Of a stretch of 64,000 nt of DNA, positions 1 to 9,104 are shown one piece after another. A program made the position numbers and the translations under genes. Under the pieces are notes generated by a model. That model was not told where the DNA came from, did not search any database, and saw only the letters and a program-made list of their open reading frames with translations. Source of the DNA: Clostridium estertheticum (GTDB taxonomy: Bacteria; Bacillota; Clostridia; Clostridiales; Clostridiaceae); contig NZ_JAAMNH020000001.1 in NCBI RefSeq assembly GCF_011065935.2, forward strand, positions 951,001-1,015,000, in the 5' to 3' direction. Position 1 is the stretch's first letter. Every line of letters starts with the position of its first letter.

Positions 1-576
1 CAGAAAGTAATTGAAAGGATAACAGAATTAGCAGAATTCCCAGTGATAAATGCTATGTCTAAAAAATTTCACCCCTGCGAGATATTAGGAGATTTGCACA
101 GGATAAGAGAGCTAAGAAAGGATTTATCAAGCTTGAAATTTGTTTTCATTGGTGAGGGAGCTAATATTTCAAATACCTGGTTTGAAGTAGCAGGTAGATT
201 AGATTTAAATATTACTCAAATATGCCCAGTTGGTTACGAAGTAAGTAGGGATATTTTTGATTTTGCAGCTGAAAATTCTAAGGGAACAGTGGAAGTAACT
301 AATGACATTGAAATGGGAATAAAAAATGCAGACATTATTCTTACGGATGGTTGGCCTTCTGGAGAAGAGGTTCAGGAAAAATTTATGCCTTACCAAATAA
401 ATTTAGAGGTACTAAAGCTAGCTAATAAAAATTGTATAGTAAACCCTTGCCCTCCATTTACTAGAGGTAATGAGGTAACAGAGGAGGTTATTAATTCAGA
501 GCATTTTATTGGGTATAAAATAAAGGAAAATTTGTTTCATATGCAGAAGGCTATATTGGTAAAAACAATGAGATAG
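1..576 (+). CDS. Ornithine carbamoyltransferase-like protein, C-terminal part (5' end outside window)
   Basis: The reading frame is open from base 1, so this is the C-terminal 191 residues of a longer protein. The layout is that of the aspartate/ornithine carbamoyltransferase family: an HPCE motif (HPCQ in typical enzymes) at visible residues 24-27, then a Rossmann-like second domain (VFIGEGANISN). Family enzymes transfer a carbamoyl group from carbamoyl phosphate to an amine. Two sites are unusual. The DVWxSMG ornithine loop is replaced by DGWPSGEE (from about residue 116), and the HCLP motif that carries the catalytic cysteine reads NPCPP (148-152). The substrate may therefore not be ornithine. 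A methyltransferase gene follows 110 bases later. The family is secure; the reaction is not. Confidence 0.8.
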   Translation, partial: QKVIERITELAEFPVINAMSKKFHPCEILGDLHRIRELRKDLSSLKFVFIGEGANISNTWFEVAGRLDLNITQICPVGYEVSRDIFDFAAENSKGTVEVTNDIEMGIKNADIILTDGWPSGEEVQEKFMPYQINLEVLKLANKNCIVNPCPPFTRGNEVTEEVINSEHFIGYKIKENLFHMQKAILVKTMR

Positions 577-686
577 AATATTGAACAAGATATAATAAAC
601 ATTGTGCAGCTTCGAAGATGATGAACAGTTGCGCAGGTGATGATTTAAGGGGTAATAAAAAATTAATAAATAGGGTGGGGAGCTTT

Positions 687-1424
687 ATGGAAAAAATAAA
701 CTATAATGAAACATGTAAAATTTACGACTTAGTTAGAGAAGAAGATATGGTTACAATTAGAAGGATCATAGAGGAAGGGAAAATAAATTGTAATTCAACA
801 GTTCTAGAAATAGGTTGTGGCACGGGCAATTATGCGGTTACCATCTCTAAGTGTACAGAAGCGCAGGTATATGGAATGGATCAATCTGAAGGTATGCTTG
901 AGAAGGCAGAAGCAAAGGGTTCTAAGATTAATTTTATTAAAGGAGATGCAGGTACCTTAGAGGGTTTTGAAGATAATTATTTTGACGTCATTTATATGGT
1001 GGATGTTTTACATCATATTAAAGACATAAATACCATGCTTAAGAATATATATAGGATATTAAAAAAAGAGGGAAAAATTTTTATTTTTACGGATAGCTAT
1101 GAAAACATAAAAAACAGACTTACTACAAAGTATTTTCCAGAGACCTTAGAGGTGGAGCTTGAAAGGTATCAATCCACAGAAGAGATATTTGAAGCTATGA
1201 AGGATAACGGATTTCATAGCATTAAGGCGGATAATCTTGATATAGGCTATGAAGAAGAAGCTGGTGAAAAATTAATTAAAATTGCAGAAACGCAGGGGTA
1301 TTCAATGTTTAACCTGATATCGCAGGAAGCTATTAATAGAGGAATAGAGAGGCTAAATGAAGATTTAAAGAAGGCGAATATCAGCTACCAAGCAAAAGCA
1401 TCATATATTTCTGCAAATAAGTAA
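687..1424 (+). CDS. Class I SAM-dependent methyltransferase
   Basis: A 245-residue methyltransferase of the UbiE/Methyltransf_11 type. Motif I is VLEIGCGTGNYA (residues 39-50), an acidic residue that would bind the SAM ribose lies in VYGMDQS (about 65), then GDAG at 86-89 and FDVIYMVDVLHH (99-110). I chose the ATG at 687, preceded by GGTGGGGAG, over an in-frame ATG 69 bases upstream that lacks a good ribosome site. The C-terminal half is helical and may bind the substrate, which cannot be named. The gene follows the carbamoyltransferase-like gene and ends at a strong terminator, so the two may be co-transcribed. Confidence 0.85.
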   Translation: MEKINYNETCKIYDLVREEDMVTIRRIIEEGKINCNSTVLEIGCGTGNYAVTISKCTEAQVYGMDQSEGMLEKAEAKGSKINFIKGDAGTLEGFEDNYFDVIYMVDVLHHIKDINTMLKNIYRILKKEGKIFIFTDSYENIKNRLTTKYFPETLEVELERYQSTEEIFEAMKDNGFHSIKADNLDIGYEEEAGEKLIKIAETQGYSMFNLISQEAINRGIERLNEDLKKANISYQAKASYISANK

Positions 1425-1441
1425 TCATTTTAAAAGCAAAT

Positions 1442-1475
1442 AAGGAGCTAACTTTACAGTCAGCTCCTTGTTTTT
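1442..1475 (+). terminator. Rho-independent terminator after the methyltransferase gene
   Basis: AAGGAGCT pairs with AGCTCCTT (1442-1449 with 1462-1469). An inner ACT/AGT extension follows an A-C mismatch, and the stem leads into GTTTTTATT. It lies 17 bases after the stop codon. Confidence 0.9.
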
Positions 1476-1653
1476 ATTATTTTGTAGATTGATCTATAAA
1501 GGATTCCCGTCGAAGAGTGAATATACAGGGAAAACGGGAGGACATGCACTTTGAACTTTGTTTTGACGGCAGTATTCCGAATCCCCACAAGCAATTTCTA
1601 AAGCCCTTTTACCAGTACTTTTCTTTGCTTAACATGCCACTTGGGTGGCACCA

Positions 1654-2784
1654 CTAATATCTCCCCTCAAGCACCTCAATGGTATTCATGTTACGTAAAA
1701 ATCTAATTACAGGGATAGAAGAAAAAAGAGATACAAAAACAGGCACTAGTAAACTAATTAATATATACCAAGGATTTAGAATGCCAACAGGAAACCCTTT
1801 AGGAGTACAGTAGATAGCATTAAATATGTATCCACCCAATATACCAAGTACAATGCCAAGTAAAGATCCAAGGAAAATTATTATTGTAAATTCTTTTATT
1901 AATTTAAAGGCTATTGTTATTTTATTGTATCCCAATGTATCTAATATAGATAATTCCTCTAACCTATCATATAAGTGCATATAATTAATATTGCTAATTG
2001 TAAAGGTTATTACAAACACTGTTAAGCCAAGTACAATAACAGCAAATATATTAAACATTTGAAACAATCCATCTGTAGACTTTTTCATTGTATTTAAATT
2101 TTCATACTTAATATTTTTATACAACTCTATTTTACTATTTACCTTATCTAACTTACCCTCTTTAGGTATTACTAAGAATGCCTGACCTGAATTATTTTTT
2201 TTGACTTCAGCAAAATCTCTAGAGCAGAAAGTAACTGTGAATTTACCCGAATATATTCCTACGATTTTATAGATTCCATTTAACTGATGTTTTTCATCTA
2301 CATCAGAGCCATAACTATCTCCTAAATTCAAATTATTACTTTTTGCAAAATTACTATTAATACATAGTTCATTATTGTTTTCTGGAATTTTACCCTGTAC
2401 TAATTTGAAATTCAATTTATCCATAATAAATTTTATATCCACAGCTTCTGGATAAAACACAAAAGTACCAGCACTTTGGGCTATTAGTTTAGTTTGTATC
2501 TGTCTAACATCCTCAGTAAATATAATTTTTTCTACATCTTTATCTTGGCTCATTTCCTTATAAAACTTCCCTTGCTCCACTTTTGTATCAGTAATCCATA
2601 CTAAGGAAAGCTTTTCCAAGGGAGTAACAATATTATCTTTAATACCAAATTTTATTCCACCGCCTAAAATACACACAAAATATACTAGAAAAACTCCCAG
2701 CATTACAGCCAATATTTGAGGAATGAATTTCTTTATGTTATTTTTCACATACAAAAATATATTTAAAGGTCTTACTTGCTGCAT
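1654..2784 (-). CDS. FtsX-type ABC permease, second of two half-size permeases
   Basis: A 376-residue membrane protein with the MacB/FtsX layout: one N-terminal membrane segment (about 19-42), a soluble extracytoplasmic domain of about 200 residues, then three C-terminal segments (about 243-265, 293-318, 340-362). It starts at an ATG preceded by GGTGAACTC and overlaps the ATPase gene by 13 bases, so translation is probably coupled. It resembles the permease at 3461-4591 in size and layout. The likely complex is one ATPase dimer with both permeases. MacB-like systems use mechanotransmission to move or release lipoproteins, peptides or antibiotics at the membrane; the substrate here is unknown. 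Confidence 0.85.
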   Translation of the reverse strand: MQQVRPLNIFLYVKNNIKKFIPQILAVMLGVFLVYFVCILGGGIKFGIKDNIVTPLEKLSLVWITDTKVEQGKFYKEMSQDKDVEKIIFTEDVRQIQTKLIAQSAGTFVFYPEAVDIKFIMDKLNFKLVQGKIPENNNELCINSNFAKSNNLNLGDSYGSDVDEKHQLNGIYKIVGIYSGKFTVTFCSRDFAEVKKNNSGQAFLVIPKEGKLDKVNSKIELYKNIKYENLNTMKKSTDGLFQMFNIFAVIVLGLTVFVITFTISNINYMHLYDRLEELSILDTLGYNKITIAFKLIKEFTIIIFLGSLLGIVLGILGGYIFNAIYCTPKGFPVGILNPWYILISLLVPVFVSLFSSIPVIRFLRNMNTIEVLEGRY

Positions 2785-3458
2785 GAGTTCACCAGCTTTT
2801 TCTTATCTTCAATTATAGAGCCGTCCCATATATTAATTATCTCATCCACACCTTCTAGTATGCTCTCATCGTGAGTCACAACAATTATTGTAGTTTCTTT
2901 CTTATACTTTTTTAAAATCTTCATTACTTCAAAGGCATTTTTATGATCCAAGGATGCTGTAATTTCGTCAGCAAATATTACTTTTGGTTTATTAATTAAA
3001 GCTCTTGCAATTGCCACCCGCTGCCTTTGTCCGCCAGACATCTGAAAGGGCATTTTATTCATTTCTTTTTCAAGCCCTAGATCTTTTAATAAGGACATAG
3101 CTCTATTAATATCTTCATTTCTATTGGAATTTAGTGGCACTAGCACATTTTGAAGAGAGGTTAGATAATCTAAAAGAAAATGTCTTTGAAATACAAAACC
3201 AAAGTCATTACTTCTAATAATTGAAAGTTCTTTGTTTTTAATTTTATTAAGATCATCTCCATTATACAAAGCCTTTCCTGAACTTGGTTTTTTAAGTCCG
3301 CTTAAAATATATAATAGTGAACTCTTACCACTACCTGAAGGACCTAATATTCCATAGAATTTATTCTCTCTTATATTCAAATCTATATTTTTCAGGGCAT
3401 AAGTTTCTGTTTCTTTTCCAATATCATATATTAAATTTACATTTTCAATTTTAATCAT
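2772..3458 (-). CDS. ABC transporter ATPase, LolD/MacB type
   Basis: A 228-residue nucleotide-binding subunit. Walker A is GPSGSGKSS (39-47), the signature is SGGQRQR from 141, Walker B with catalytic Glu is VIFADE (160-165), and the switch His is in VVTHDE (196). After Walker B the usual DEPT reads DEIT, a harmless-looking variant. GGTGGG precedes the ATG. The gene sits between two FtsX permeases (2-base gap upstream, 13-base overlap downstream), the order expected for a heteromeric export or peptide-detoxification complex. Confidence 0.92.
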   Translation of the reverse strand: MIKIENVNLIYDIGKETETYALKNIDLNIRENKFYGILGPSGSGKSSLLYILSGLKKPSSGKALYNGDDLNKIKNKELSIIRSNDFGFVFQRHFLLDYLTSLQNVLVPLNSNRNEDINRAMSLLKDLGLEKEMNKMPFQMSGGQRQRVAIARALINKPKVIFADEITASLDHKNAFEVMKILKKYKKETTIIVVTHDESILEGVDEIINIWDGSIIEDKKKLVNSCSK

Positions 3459-3460
3459 CT

Positions 3461-4591
3461 CTAACCCACCCTCTCTATAATGGAAATTGGTTCTATTTTT
3501 ACAAGTAATCTTGAAACTGGAATTATTGAAAATATACAGATGAAAATTGGTATTGCTATTATTTTTGGTATCAATTGAACATTTATTTGAAACAAGCTTA
3601 ACCCTTTAGGATAGGTGTAGAAGGTATTTCCAATACCTTTAAAAATCAGCAGTAGCATCAACCCAACAGCAAGACCTAGAGCTGATGAAATACTAATTTC
3701 TTTTATCATTCTTAAGATTATTTTATCCTCGCCTTGTCCTATAGCCTTTAATAATCCGAATTCGCTCCTTCTTTGAAAGTAATGAATATAGGAGGAGTTA
3801 CCAAGGGACACTGATAAAACTAAAATTATGATAATTATTAAAATATTAAAAATTGTATTCATGCCTTCATCATCAGATTTTCTTTCTTGTAATATATCCT
3901 GGTAAGTTAGAAGTTTAATGTTATCCTTTGGAAGTCCTTTTAAAAAGCTATTCATTTCCTCTAACTTTCCTTCTTTAGGAAGTAATAAATACTCTTCAAA
4001 TTGTTCATTGTTACTTGCAATTTTCTCTTTAGATTTTGCAATGAATGAGATTATATTATCACCTTTAATGATTCCTTTTATCTCATATTTACCTTTGAAA
4101 TTATCCATATTACTAACTTCATTACCCATATAACCTCCAATATCCCTGTCGGTTGCTCTAGCTATATTTGAATTTATAATAATTTTTTTCTCATCATTTT
4201 TTAAGAGGGTACCATCATTAAGCTTCATACCCATTCTATCCATTAGAACTGGTATATCTTTTTCGTCCATATAATACCCTGTATAACCTGCGGAAGCACC
4301 AATAATATTAACTATGCTATAACGATAAGTATTAACTATTATTAACTTATCCACTGTACTGTTATTTTTTATACTTTCCATAGTTTCTTTAGGAAGTCTT
4401 CCTTTTGTTGAACTTATAGTAGAAATATAATTTAATTTTGTTAAATTCCTATAATAGGTATCTGACATATTATCTGAAAACATTTGAATTACACCAATTA
4501 ATAGAATAGAAAATGCAATAGATAAGACCATACCTAAGGTTTTCTTTTTATTACTTTTAAAATATAAATAATAACTTAAGGGTTTATTCAT
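3461..4591 (-). CDS. FtsX-type ABC permease, first of two half-size permeases
   Basis: A 376-residue protein with the same plan as its partner at 1654-2784: N-terminal membrane segment, extracytoplasmic domain, three C-terminal segments, with the typical FtsX stretch RRSEFGLLKAIGQGEDKI after the second segment. I chose the ATG at 4591, which has AAAAGGAG 8 bases upstream; a GTG 9 bases earlier would overlap that site. It is the first gene of a three-gene set read away from the two-component genes. A terminator lies between, so this operon probably has its own promoter in the short gap, controlled by the response regulator (inference). Confidence 0.86.
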   Translation of the reverse strand: MNKPLSYYLYFKSNKKKTLGMVLSIAFSILLIGVIQMFSDNMSDTYYRNLTKLNYISTISSTKGRLPKETMESIKNNSTVDKLIIVNTYRYSIVNIIGASAGYTGYYMDEKDIPVLMDRMGMKLNDGTLLKNDEKKIIINSNIARATDRDIGGYMGNEVSNMDNFKGKYEIKGIIKGDNIISFIAKSKEKIASNNEQFEEYLLLPKEGKLEEMNSFLKGLPKDNIKLLTYQDILQERKSDDEGMNTIFNILIIIIILVLSVSLGNSSYIHYFQRRSEFGLLKAIGQGEDKIILRMIKEISISSALGLAVGLMLLLIFKGIGNTFYTYPKGLSLFQINVQLIPKIIAIPIFICIFSIIPVSRLLVKIEPISIIERVG

Positions 4592-4638
4592 TCTCTTCAC
4601 TCCTTTTCCTAGGATAATTCTACCAAACTATTTTCTGT

Positions 4639-4680
4639 AAAAAAAGTTACCGCAGTCATAGCTACCTATGACCGCGGTAA
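4639..4680 (-). terminator. Terminator between response regulator and ABC operon
   Basis: A 15-bp stem (4647-4661 with 4666-4680, one G-A mismatch) with a CTAC loop. On the minus strand it is followed closely by seven T. It closes the kinase-regulator operon and separates it from the ABC genes. Confidence 0.88.
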
Positions 4681-4687
4681 TATGAAT

Positions 4688-5335
4688 TTATATTGCTCCC
4701 TTTTCCTTGAAAAACAAAGCTAACTTTATCCTATCATTTATTCCAGTTTTACTATAAATAGAACTTACATAATTTTTAACAGTACCATCTGTAATATAAA
4801 GCGCTGAGGCTATTTGTCTATTGGTGAAACCCTGCGTAATCATAACAGCTATCTCTATTTCTCTATCTGTTAGATTCAACACCTTAAATTTCTCTTTTAA
4901 AGGAGCTTGTTGTTTTTTATTTACTGCATGTTTTGCTAGAACTGCTGCCACTTTTGAAGGCATTATAAAGCTACCTTTGGCACATTCCTTAATGGATTCA
5001 ATAAGCTTAACCTTTTCTATATCCTTAAAAATATAACCTGAAGCGCCTGAATTCATAGCTTCTATAATATCCTTTTCATCCTCAAAGGTAGTTAGTAGCA
5101 ATATTTTCACATTAGGAAGATTATTTTTGATTATTTTTGTAGCTTCAACTCCACCCATTATTGGCATCCTTAAATCCATTAAAACTAAATCAGGTATAAA
5201 CCTTTCAGAAAGTTCAATTGCTTCTTTTCCATTTTCACCACATGCAACTACTTTAAGGTCTGAGTCTGAGTTTAGTATTATCTCAAGACCATCTCTCATT
5301 AAACTTTGATCATCTATAACTATTACCTTAATCAT
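4688..5335 (-). CDS. NarL/FixJ-family response regulator
   Basis: A 215-residue regulator. The N-terminal receiver has the acidic pair DD at 8-9, phospho-acceptor Asp54 in VLMDLRMP, the Thr of LLLTTFED and the Lys of GYIFKD. The C-terminal LuxR-type helix-turn-helix (about 154-205) contains LTDREIEIAVMITQGFTN. The gene overlaps the end of the sensor kinase gene by 8 bases. The kinase is of the matching HisKA_3 class, so they form a cognate pair. The natural target is the permease-ATPase-permease operon directly downstream; no operator could be assigned. Confidence 0.93.
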   Translation of the reverse strand: MIKVIVIDDQSLMRDGLEIILNSDSDLKVVACGENGKEAIELSERFIPDLVLMDLRMPIMGGVEATKIIKNNLPNVKILLLTTFEDEKDIIEAMNSGASGYIFKDIEKVKLIESIKECAKGSFIMPSKVAAVLAKHAVNKKQQAPLKEKFKVLNLTDREIEIAVMITQGFTNRQIASALYITDGTVKNYVSSIYSKTGINDRIKLALFFKEKGAI

Positions 5336-6521
5336 AAATTTTCACCTCATTTTTATTGAAAATAATGTATATATTAAATCCCTCATTTGAATCTGATATT
5401 ATGTTCAATTCTCCTTTTACTTCATTAACCCTGTCCTCCATTGCTTTAATACCAAAACCTTTTTTTATCTGAGAACAGCCTTTGCCATTATCCTCCAAGG
5501 AGAATAATAATCCATGCTCACTATATTTAAGTTTAAACACAAATGCATTCGCGCCTCCATGACGAATTCCATTTGTTAAACCTTCCTGTAAGGCTCTATA
5601 AATACACTTCTTGACTTCATTGTCTTCTTTATGAAAATCATCTATCGCATGGTGTATTACAACTTCAGTATGTGAAATTGTGTTAGAAATAAGCTCTAAA
5701 ATTTCCTTGGAATAGTCAATATCTTCTTCTTTTTTTAAGGCACTTACTGAACTTCTAACCTCAAACAAGCCTTTTCTAACTTGACTTATAGCAGAATTAA
5801 TTTTTTCGGAAGCCTTGTCCACATTATCGTTTAACAAAATGCTACAAACTTCCATCTCTACCAAGGCAGTAGTTAATGTATGACCAACGGTATCATGTAT
5901 TTCCCGGGCCATTTTATTTCTTTCCTCAATAATTAAATATTCCTCATTCTTTTTATAGGCATGTTTAATATTTTCATTAGCATTTGTAAGTTCAAGGTTT
6001 TTAATACTTAAACTGTTTTTGGTGGCTTCAAGATTTTTATTTATTGAATCTATATATTTTAGTAAACATAATATAGTAAAAATCATAGCAAAGGCAAAAA
6101 AATCAAGTATTTCAGAGCTTACAAAACTACTATACTCAAGATTTCCGAATTTAATAAAATTGCTTAGTAAGCACAATAAATAAACTACTATAGAAATGGA
6201 AATATAGAATCCTCTTTTAAAATTAAAAACTACTTGGTACATAACTACAATATAAAACAATTCAAAACTTCTACCCTTCGAAACAAAGCTTAGTAGAAGA
6301 ATAATTAATATCTCTATAAAAAATAACAATAGGTATACCTTATTATTGTCTTCAATATAGTAATAAAAAAGCTCCTTCAATGTAAAGGAAATAATAATCG
6401 CAAGTGAGATGAATATTGCATACCAAGGCCTTTCTATATTTTCCATTGCACATAATAAAAGTCCTAAGGTTAAAATCACATAGGCCAGAATTACTAAATA
6501 GTCATCTAAATCCTTTTTCAT
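5328..6521 (-). CDS. NarL-type sensor histidine kinase (HisKA_3)
   Basis: A 397-residue sensor. About six hydrophobic segments fill the first 160 residues with little extracytoplasmic sequence, followed by a coiled linker. The HisKA_3 phospho-acceptor motif EERNKMAREIHDTVGHTL has its His near 209, and the HATPase domain contains ALQEGLTNGIRHG (N box) and EDNGKG. The membrane-embedded sensor without a large outer domain suggests detection of a membrane-associated signal such as an antimicrobial or cell-wall stress; this is inference. The ATG has GGGTGAAG upstream. Confidence 0.92.
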   Translation of the reverse strand: MKKDLDDYLVILAYVILTLGLLLCAMENIERPWYAIFISLAIIISFTLKELFYYYIEDNNKVYLLLFFIEILIILLLSFVSKGRSFELFYIVVMYQVVFNFKRGFYISISIVVYLLCLLSNFIKFGNLEYSSFVSSEILDFFAFAMIFTILCLLKYIDSINKNLEATKNSLSIKNLELTNANENIKHAYKKNEEYLIIEERNKMAREIHDTVGHTLTTALVEMEVCSILLNDNVDKASEKINSAISQVRKGLFEVRSSVSALKKEEDIDYSKEILELISNTISHTEVVIHHAIDDFHKEDNEVKKCIYRALQEGLTNGIRHGGANAFVFKLKYSEHGLLFSLEDNGKGCSQIKKGFGIKAMEDRVNEVKGELNIISDSNEGFNIYIIFNKNEVKIYD

Positions 6522-6842
6522 ATATCTTCACCCTTTAAAGCATCTTTGACTTTTTAGTTTATTGAAGATGCCTATATCTAAATAGTAACTATATATTAAC
6601 ATATAAAAAATAAAATATTCTATTTTTATAAAAATATTAACACTATTGTATCATATTTCCATAATTCATTTAAAATAAGTATTATAGAGGGAATTGGGAA
6701 TTAATGTAGAACCATAGTTAGTGGGAACTTAAATAAAATATATTTAATACTATAAACAAGTAAAGTAAACTAAAAAGATTATTAAGTAAAAGAGCATGAA
6801 AGAAGTGAGATTGGTTGGAAAATAAAAAAGAAGGTGAGAAAT
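6522..6842. other. Divergent intergenic region between two two-component operons
   Basis: 321 very AT-rich bases separate the minus-strand kinase gene from the plus-strand regulator gene. It must hold both promoters. I see no gene and no clear inverted repeat. Confidence 0.6.
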
Positions 6843-7550
6843 ATGTCAGGAGAGAAAATATTGATAATTGATGATGAGGTTGAACTTTCAGAGATAGTAG
6901 GTGACTTTTTAAAGGCAGAAGGATTCAAGGTTTACAGTGCAGTGAATGGGCAAGAAGGTTTATTATGCTTTAAAAGGGAAAAGCCTCAACTGGTAATATT
7001 AGATATAATGCTTCCCTTTGTGGATGGCATGGAGATTTGCAGAACTATAAGATCTATTTCTAATGTACCCATACTTATGCTTAGTGCAAAAAGTAGCAAT
7101 ACTGATAAGGTTATAAGTCTTGGGTTAGGTGCTGATGATTACATAATGAAACCTTTTGACACTATGGAGCTTATAGCTAGGGTGAAGGCGCAATTAAGGA
7201 GATATACACAATTTTCAATGCCTGTAGAGGAACGGGTCGTTCTAACCTTTGGAAGATTAGTTATAGATGATAAGGCCTATGCTGTCTATGTAAATTCAAA
7301 AATTGTTAACTTAGCGGCAAAGGAGTTTGAGGTATTAAGTTACATGGCCCATCATCCGAGTCAAGTTTTTACAAGGGAACAACTCTTTAATCAAATTTGG
7401 GGTTTTGAAGAATATGGTGATACAAATACAGTTACGGTACACATAAGGAAAATAAGAGAAAAAATAGAAGACAGTCCTTCAGAACCTGTATATATAAAAA
7501 CAGTATGGGGTGTTGGATATAAATTTGATGGTGAGTGTTATGAACGGTAA
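6843..7550 (+). CDS. OmpR-family response regulator
   Basis: A 235-residue regulator. The receiver has DDE at 10-12, phospho-acceptor Asp54 (VILDIMLP), Ser/Thr in MLSAKS and Lys in YIMKPFD. The C-terminal winged helix contains FTREQLFNQIWG and GVGYKF. I start at the ATG preceded by AAGGTGAG; an in-frame GTG 9 bases upstream lies inside that ribosome site. The kinase gene overlaps its last bases. The likely target is the ABC operon after the kinase gene, where an 11-bp phased direct repeat sits upstream of the ATPase. Confidence 0.93.
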   Translation: MSGEKILIIDDEVELSEIVGDFLKAEGFKVYSAVNGQEGLLCFKREKPQLVILDIMLPFVDGMEICRTIRSISNVPILMLSAKSSNTDKVISLGLGADDYIMKPFDTMELIARVKAQLRRYTQFSMPVEERVVLTFGRLVIDDKAYAVYVNSKIVNLAAKEFEVLSYMAHHPSQVFTREQLFNQIWGFEEYGDTNTVTVHIRKIREKIEDSPSEPVYIKTVWGVGYKFDGECYER

Positions 7551-8970
7551 TTTTAAAAAGATTTTAAATATTAGCCTTATATTAGCACTTTTAATATTCA
7601 TTTTAAGTAGCAGTTTATCAATTGCTTTTACTAAGGCTATAGATAAGAGTAGTAAAAATAGTTTTGTACTTAATGATCAAAGAATATCAACGAGTAGCAT
7701 AGTAAATTATATAGAAGATAATTATGAGGACTTACTCCAAAATAAAGAACAAGTTATATCCACTGTTTTATCTAAAATTAATGAAATAAAAGGGAACTTA
7801 ATAATAATTGATTTAGAAGGAAAAGTAGTATTTGATTCTAAAAATATAAAATTAGACAAAAGTAATATTTATATAGATATTAAGAGTAATATTTCCTATG
7901 ATAAAAATTTTATTAGGGAACAATCAGGAAAGGTTAAATTTACTATACCTTTAGTTATAAAGGGCAAACAAATAGGTAATAGCATTTTTGTTGTTAATTC
8001 TAAAGGGGATTTTACTCTGCCTGAAAGATTATCAGTTTTTTATGGTTTGATACCTGTTATCATAGGATTTATATTTACAGTATTTATAGTTATTTTTCTT
8101 TACTACAAAATAACAAGAGACTTTATAAAGCCTTTAGGAGAGTTAAAAGATGCCACAGACAGTATAACTTTAGGTAATTATGATAAAAAAATAAAGTATA
8201 GAAATAATACAGAGCTGGGGCAGTTTTGTAATAATTTTGAGTTTATGAGAGACGAGTTAAAAACAGCTTTAGATAAAGCTCAAGAATTAGAAAGAAGCAG
8301 GAAAGAGCTTATAGCTTGTGTTTCTCATGATCTTCGTACACCCATAGCTTCTATAAAAGCTTACGTGGATGGACTAAAAAGTGGATTAGCTGTAGACGCG
8401 GAAAAGAGAAATAAGTATATTTCTGTTATAGCTAAAAAAACTGATAGTTTAATAGATTTAATAAATGATTTATTTCAACATTCTCAAGCAGAACTCGGTG
8501 AGCTTAAGATGGTTTTTACTGAAAGCTATAGTGGAGAATTTTTAAATAAAATAGTACAACCTATGGTGCTGGAAGCGCAAAAAAAATCTATAGTGCTTTA
8601 TATTAAAGAGCCTACTTCTAATGTAATTATTTCTGTAGATAAAATAAGAATTGAACAAGTTATAATGAATCTTATACAAAATGCTATAAAATATACGCCA
8701 GAAGGTGGAAATATATATTTTAGTACAGAGATAGAGGGTAAGTATTTAAAAATAATAGTTAAAGATAGTGGGTTTGGTATATCACAAAGAGATCTGCCTT
8801 TTATATTTGAAAAGTTTTATAGAGGAGAAAAATCAAGGAGCAGAGATTTTGGAGGAGCTGGACTGGGGCTTTCTATATGTAAATATATTGTAGAGAAACA
8901 TGGTGGAATTATTAATGTAGTGAGCATTGAAGATGAGGGAAGTGAGTTTTCTTTTACTATACCTATATAG
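7540..8970 (+). CDS. Sensor histidine kinase (HisKA/HATPase)
   Basis: A 476-residue kinase: membrane segment 1 (about 8-30), an extracytoplasmic sensor of about 135 residues, segment 2 (about 165-190), a HAMP linker, then HisKA with ACVSHDLRTPIAS (His near 262). The HATPase domain carries NLIQNAIKYTPEGG, KDSGFGI and GGAGLGLSICKYI. The ATG at 7540 has GGTGAG upstream, the same arrangement as its partner regulator, and overlaps that gene by 11 bases. The periplasmic-type loop could sense a ligand outside the cell directly. Confidence 0.93.
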   Translation: MNGNFKKILNISLILALLIFILSSSLSIAFTKAIDKSSKNSFVLNDQRISTSSIVNYIEDNYEDLLQNKEQVISTVLSKINEIKGNLIIIDLEGKVVFDSKNIKLDKSNIYIDIKSNISYDKNFIREQSGKVKFTIPLVIKGKQIGNSIFVVNSKGDFTLPERLSVFYGLIPVIIGFIFTVFIVIFLYYKITRDFIKPLGELKDATDSITLGNYDKKIKYRNNTELGQFCNNFEFMRDELKTALDKAQELERSRKELIACVSHDLRTPIASIKAYVDGLKSGLAVDAEKRNKYISVIAKKTDSLIDLINDLFQHSQAELGELKMVFTESYSGEFLNKIVQPMVLEAQKKSIVLYIKEPTSNVIISVDKIRIEQVIMNLIQNAIKYTPEGGNIYFSTEIEGKYLKIIVKDSGFGISQRDLPFIFEKFYRGEKSRSRDFGGAGLGLSICKYIVEKHGGIINVVSIEDEGSEFSFTIPI

Positions 8971-8983
8971 GTGTAATGGAAAA

Positions 8984-9104
8984 TTAATAAATTCTTAATA
9001 AATAGCTAAGAGTTAGCTAAGCTATGGTGTTTAATATTAAATTATAGGAAATATATAAAAAATCCTATAATTTATTTTTAGGAGATATGGTAAATGAAAA
9101 ATAT
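8984..9104 (+). promoter_or_regulatory. ABC operon control region, copy 1 of a 121-bp duplication
   Basis: Between the kinase and ATPase genes lies a phased direct repeat, TAGCTAAG at 9003-9010 and again at 9014-9021 (11-bp period), typical of sites for OmpR-type regulators. AT-rich 11-bp units precede it and a possible -10 (TAATAT, 9032-9037) follows. Then comes a perfect 11-bp stem (9039-9049 with 9063-9073) followed by T-rich sequence, which could act as an attenuator, and finally the ribosome site TTAGGAGAT and the ATG of the ATPase gene. The same sequence occurs at 17909-18029 with three differences. Confidence 0.7.

Noticed and set aside
1480..1653. Possible minus-strand coding scrap between the methyltransferase terminator and the first permease gene
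   Set aside because: A short stretch (KRALEIACGDSEYC) looks protein-like but I can match it to no family, and there is no start.
8984..9104. Reading the hairpin before the ATPase gene as a riboswitch
   Set aside because: It is a simple AT-rich 11-bp stem without conserved aptamer sequence; an attenuator or stabiliser is enough to explain it.
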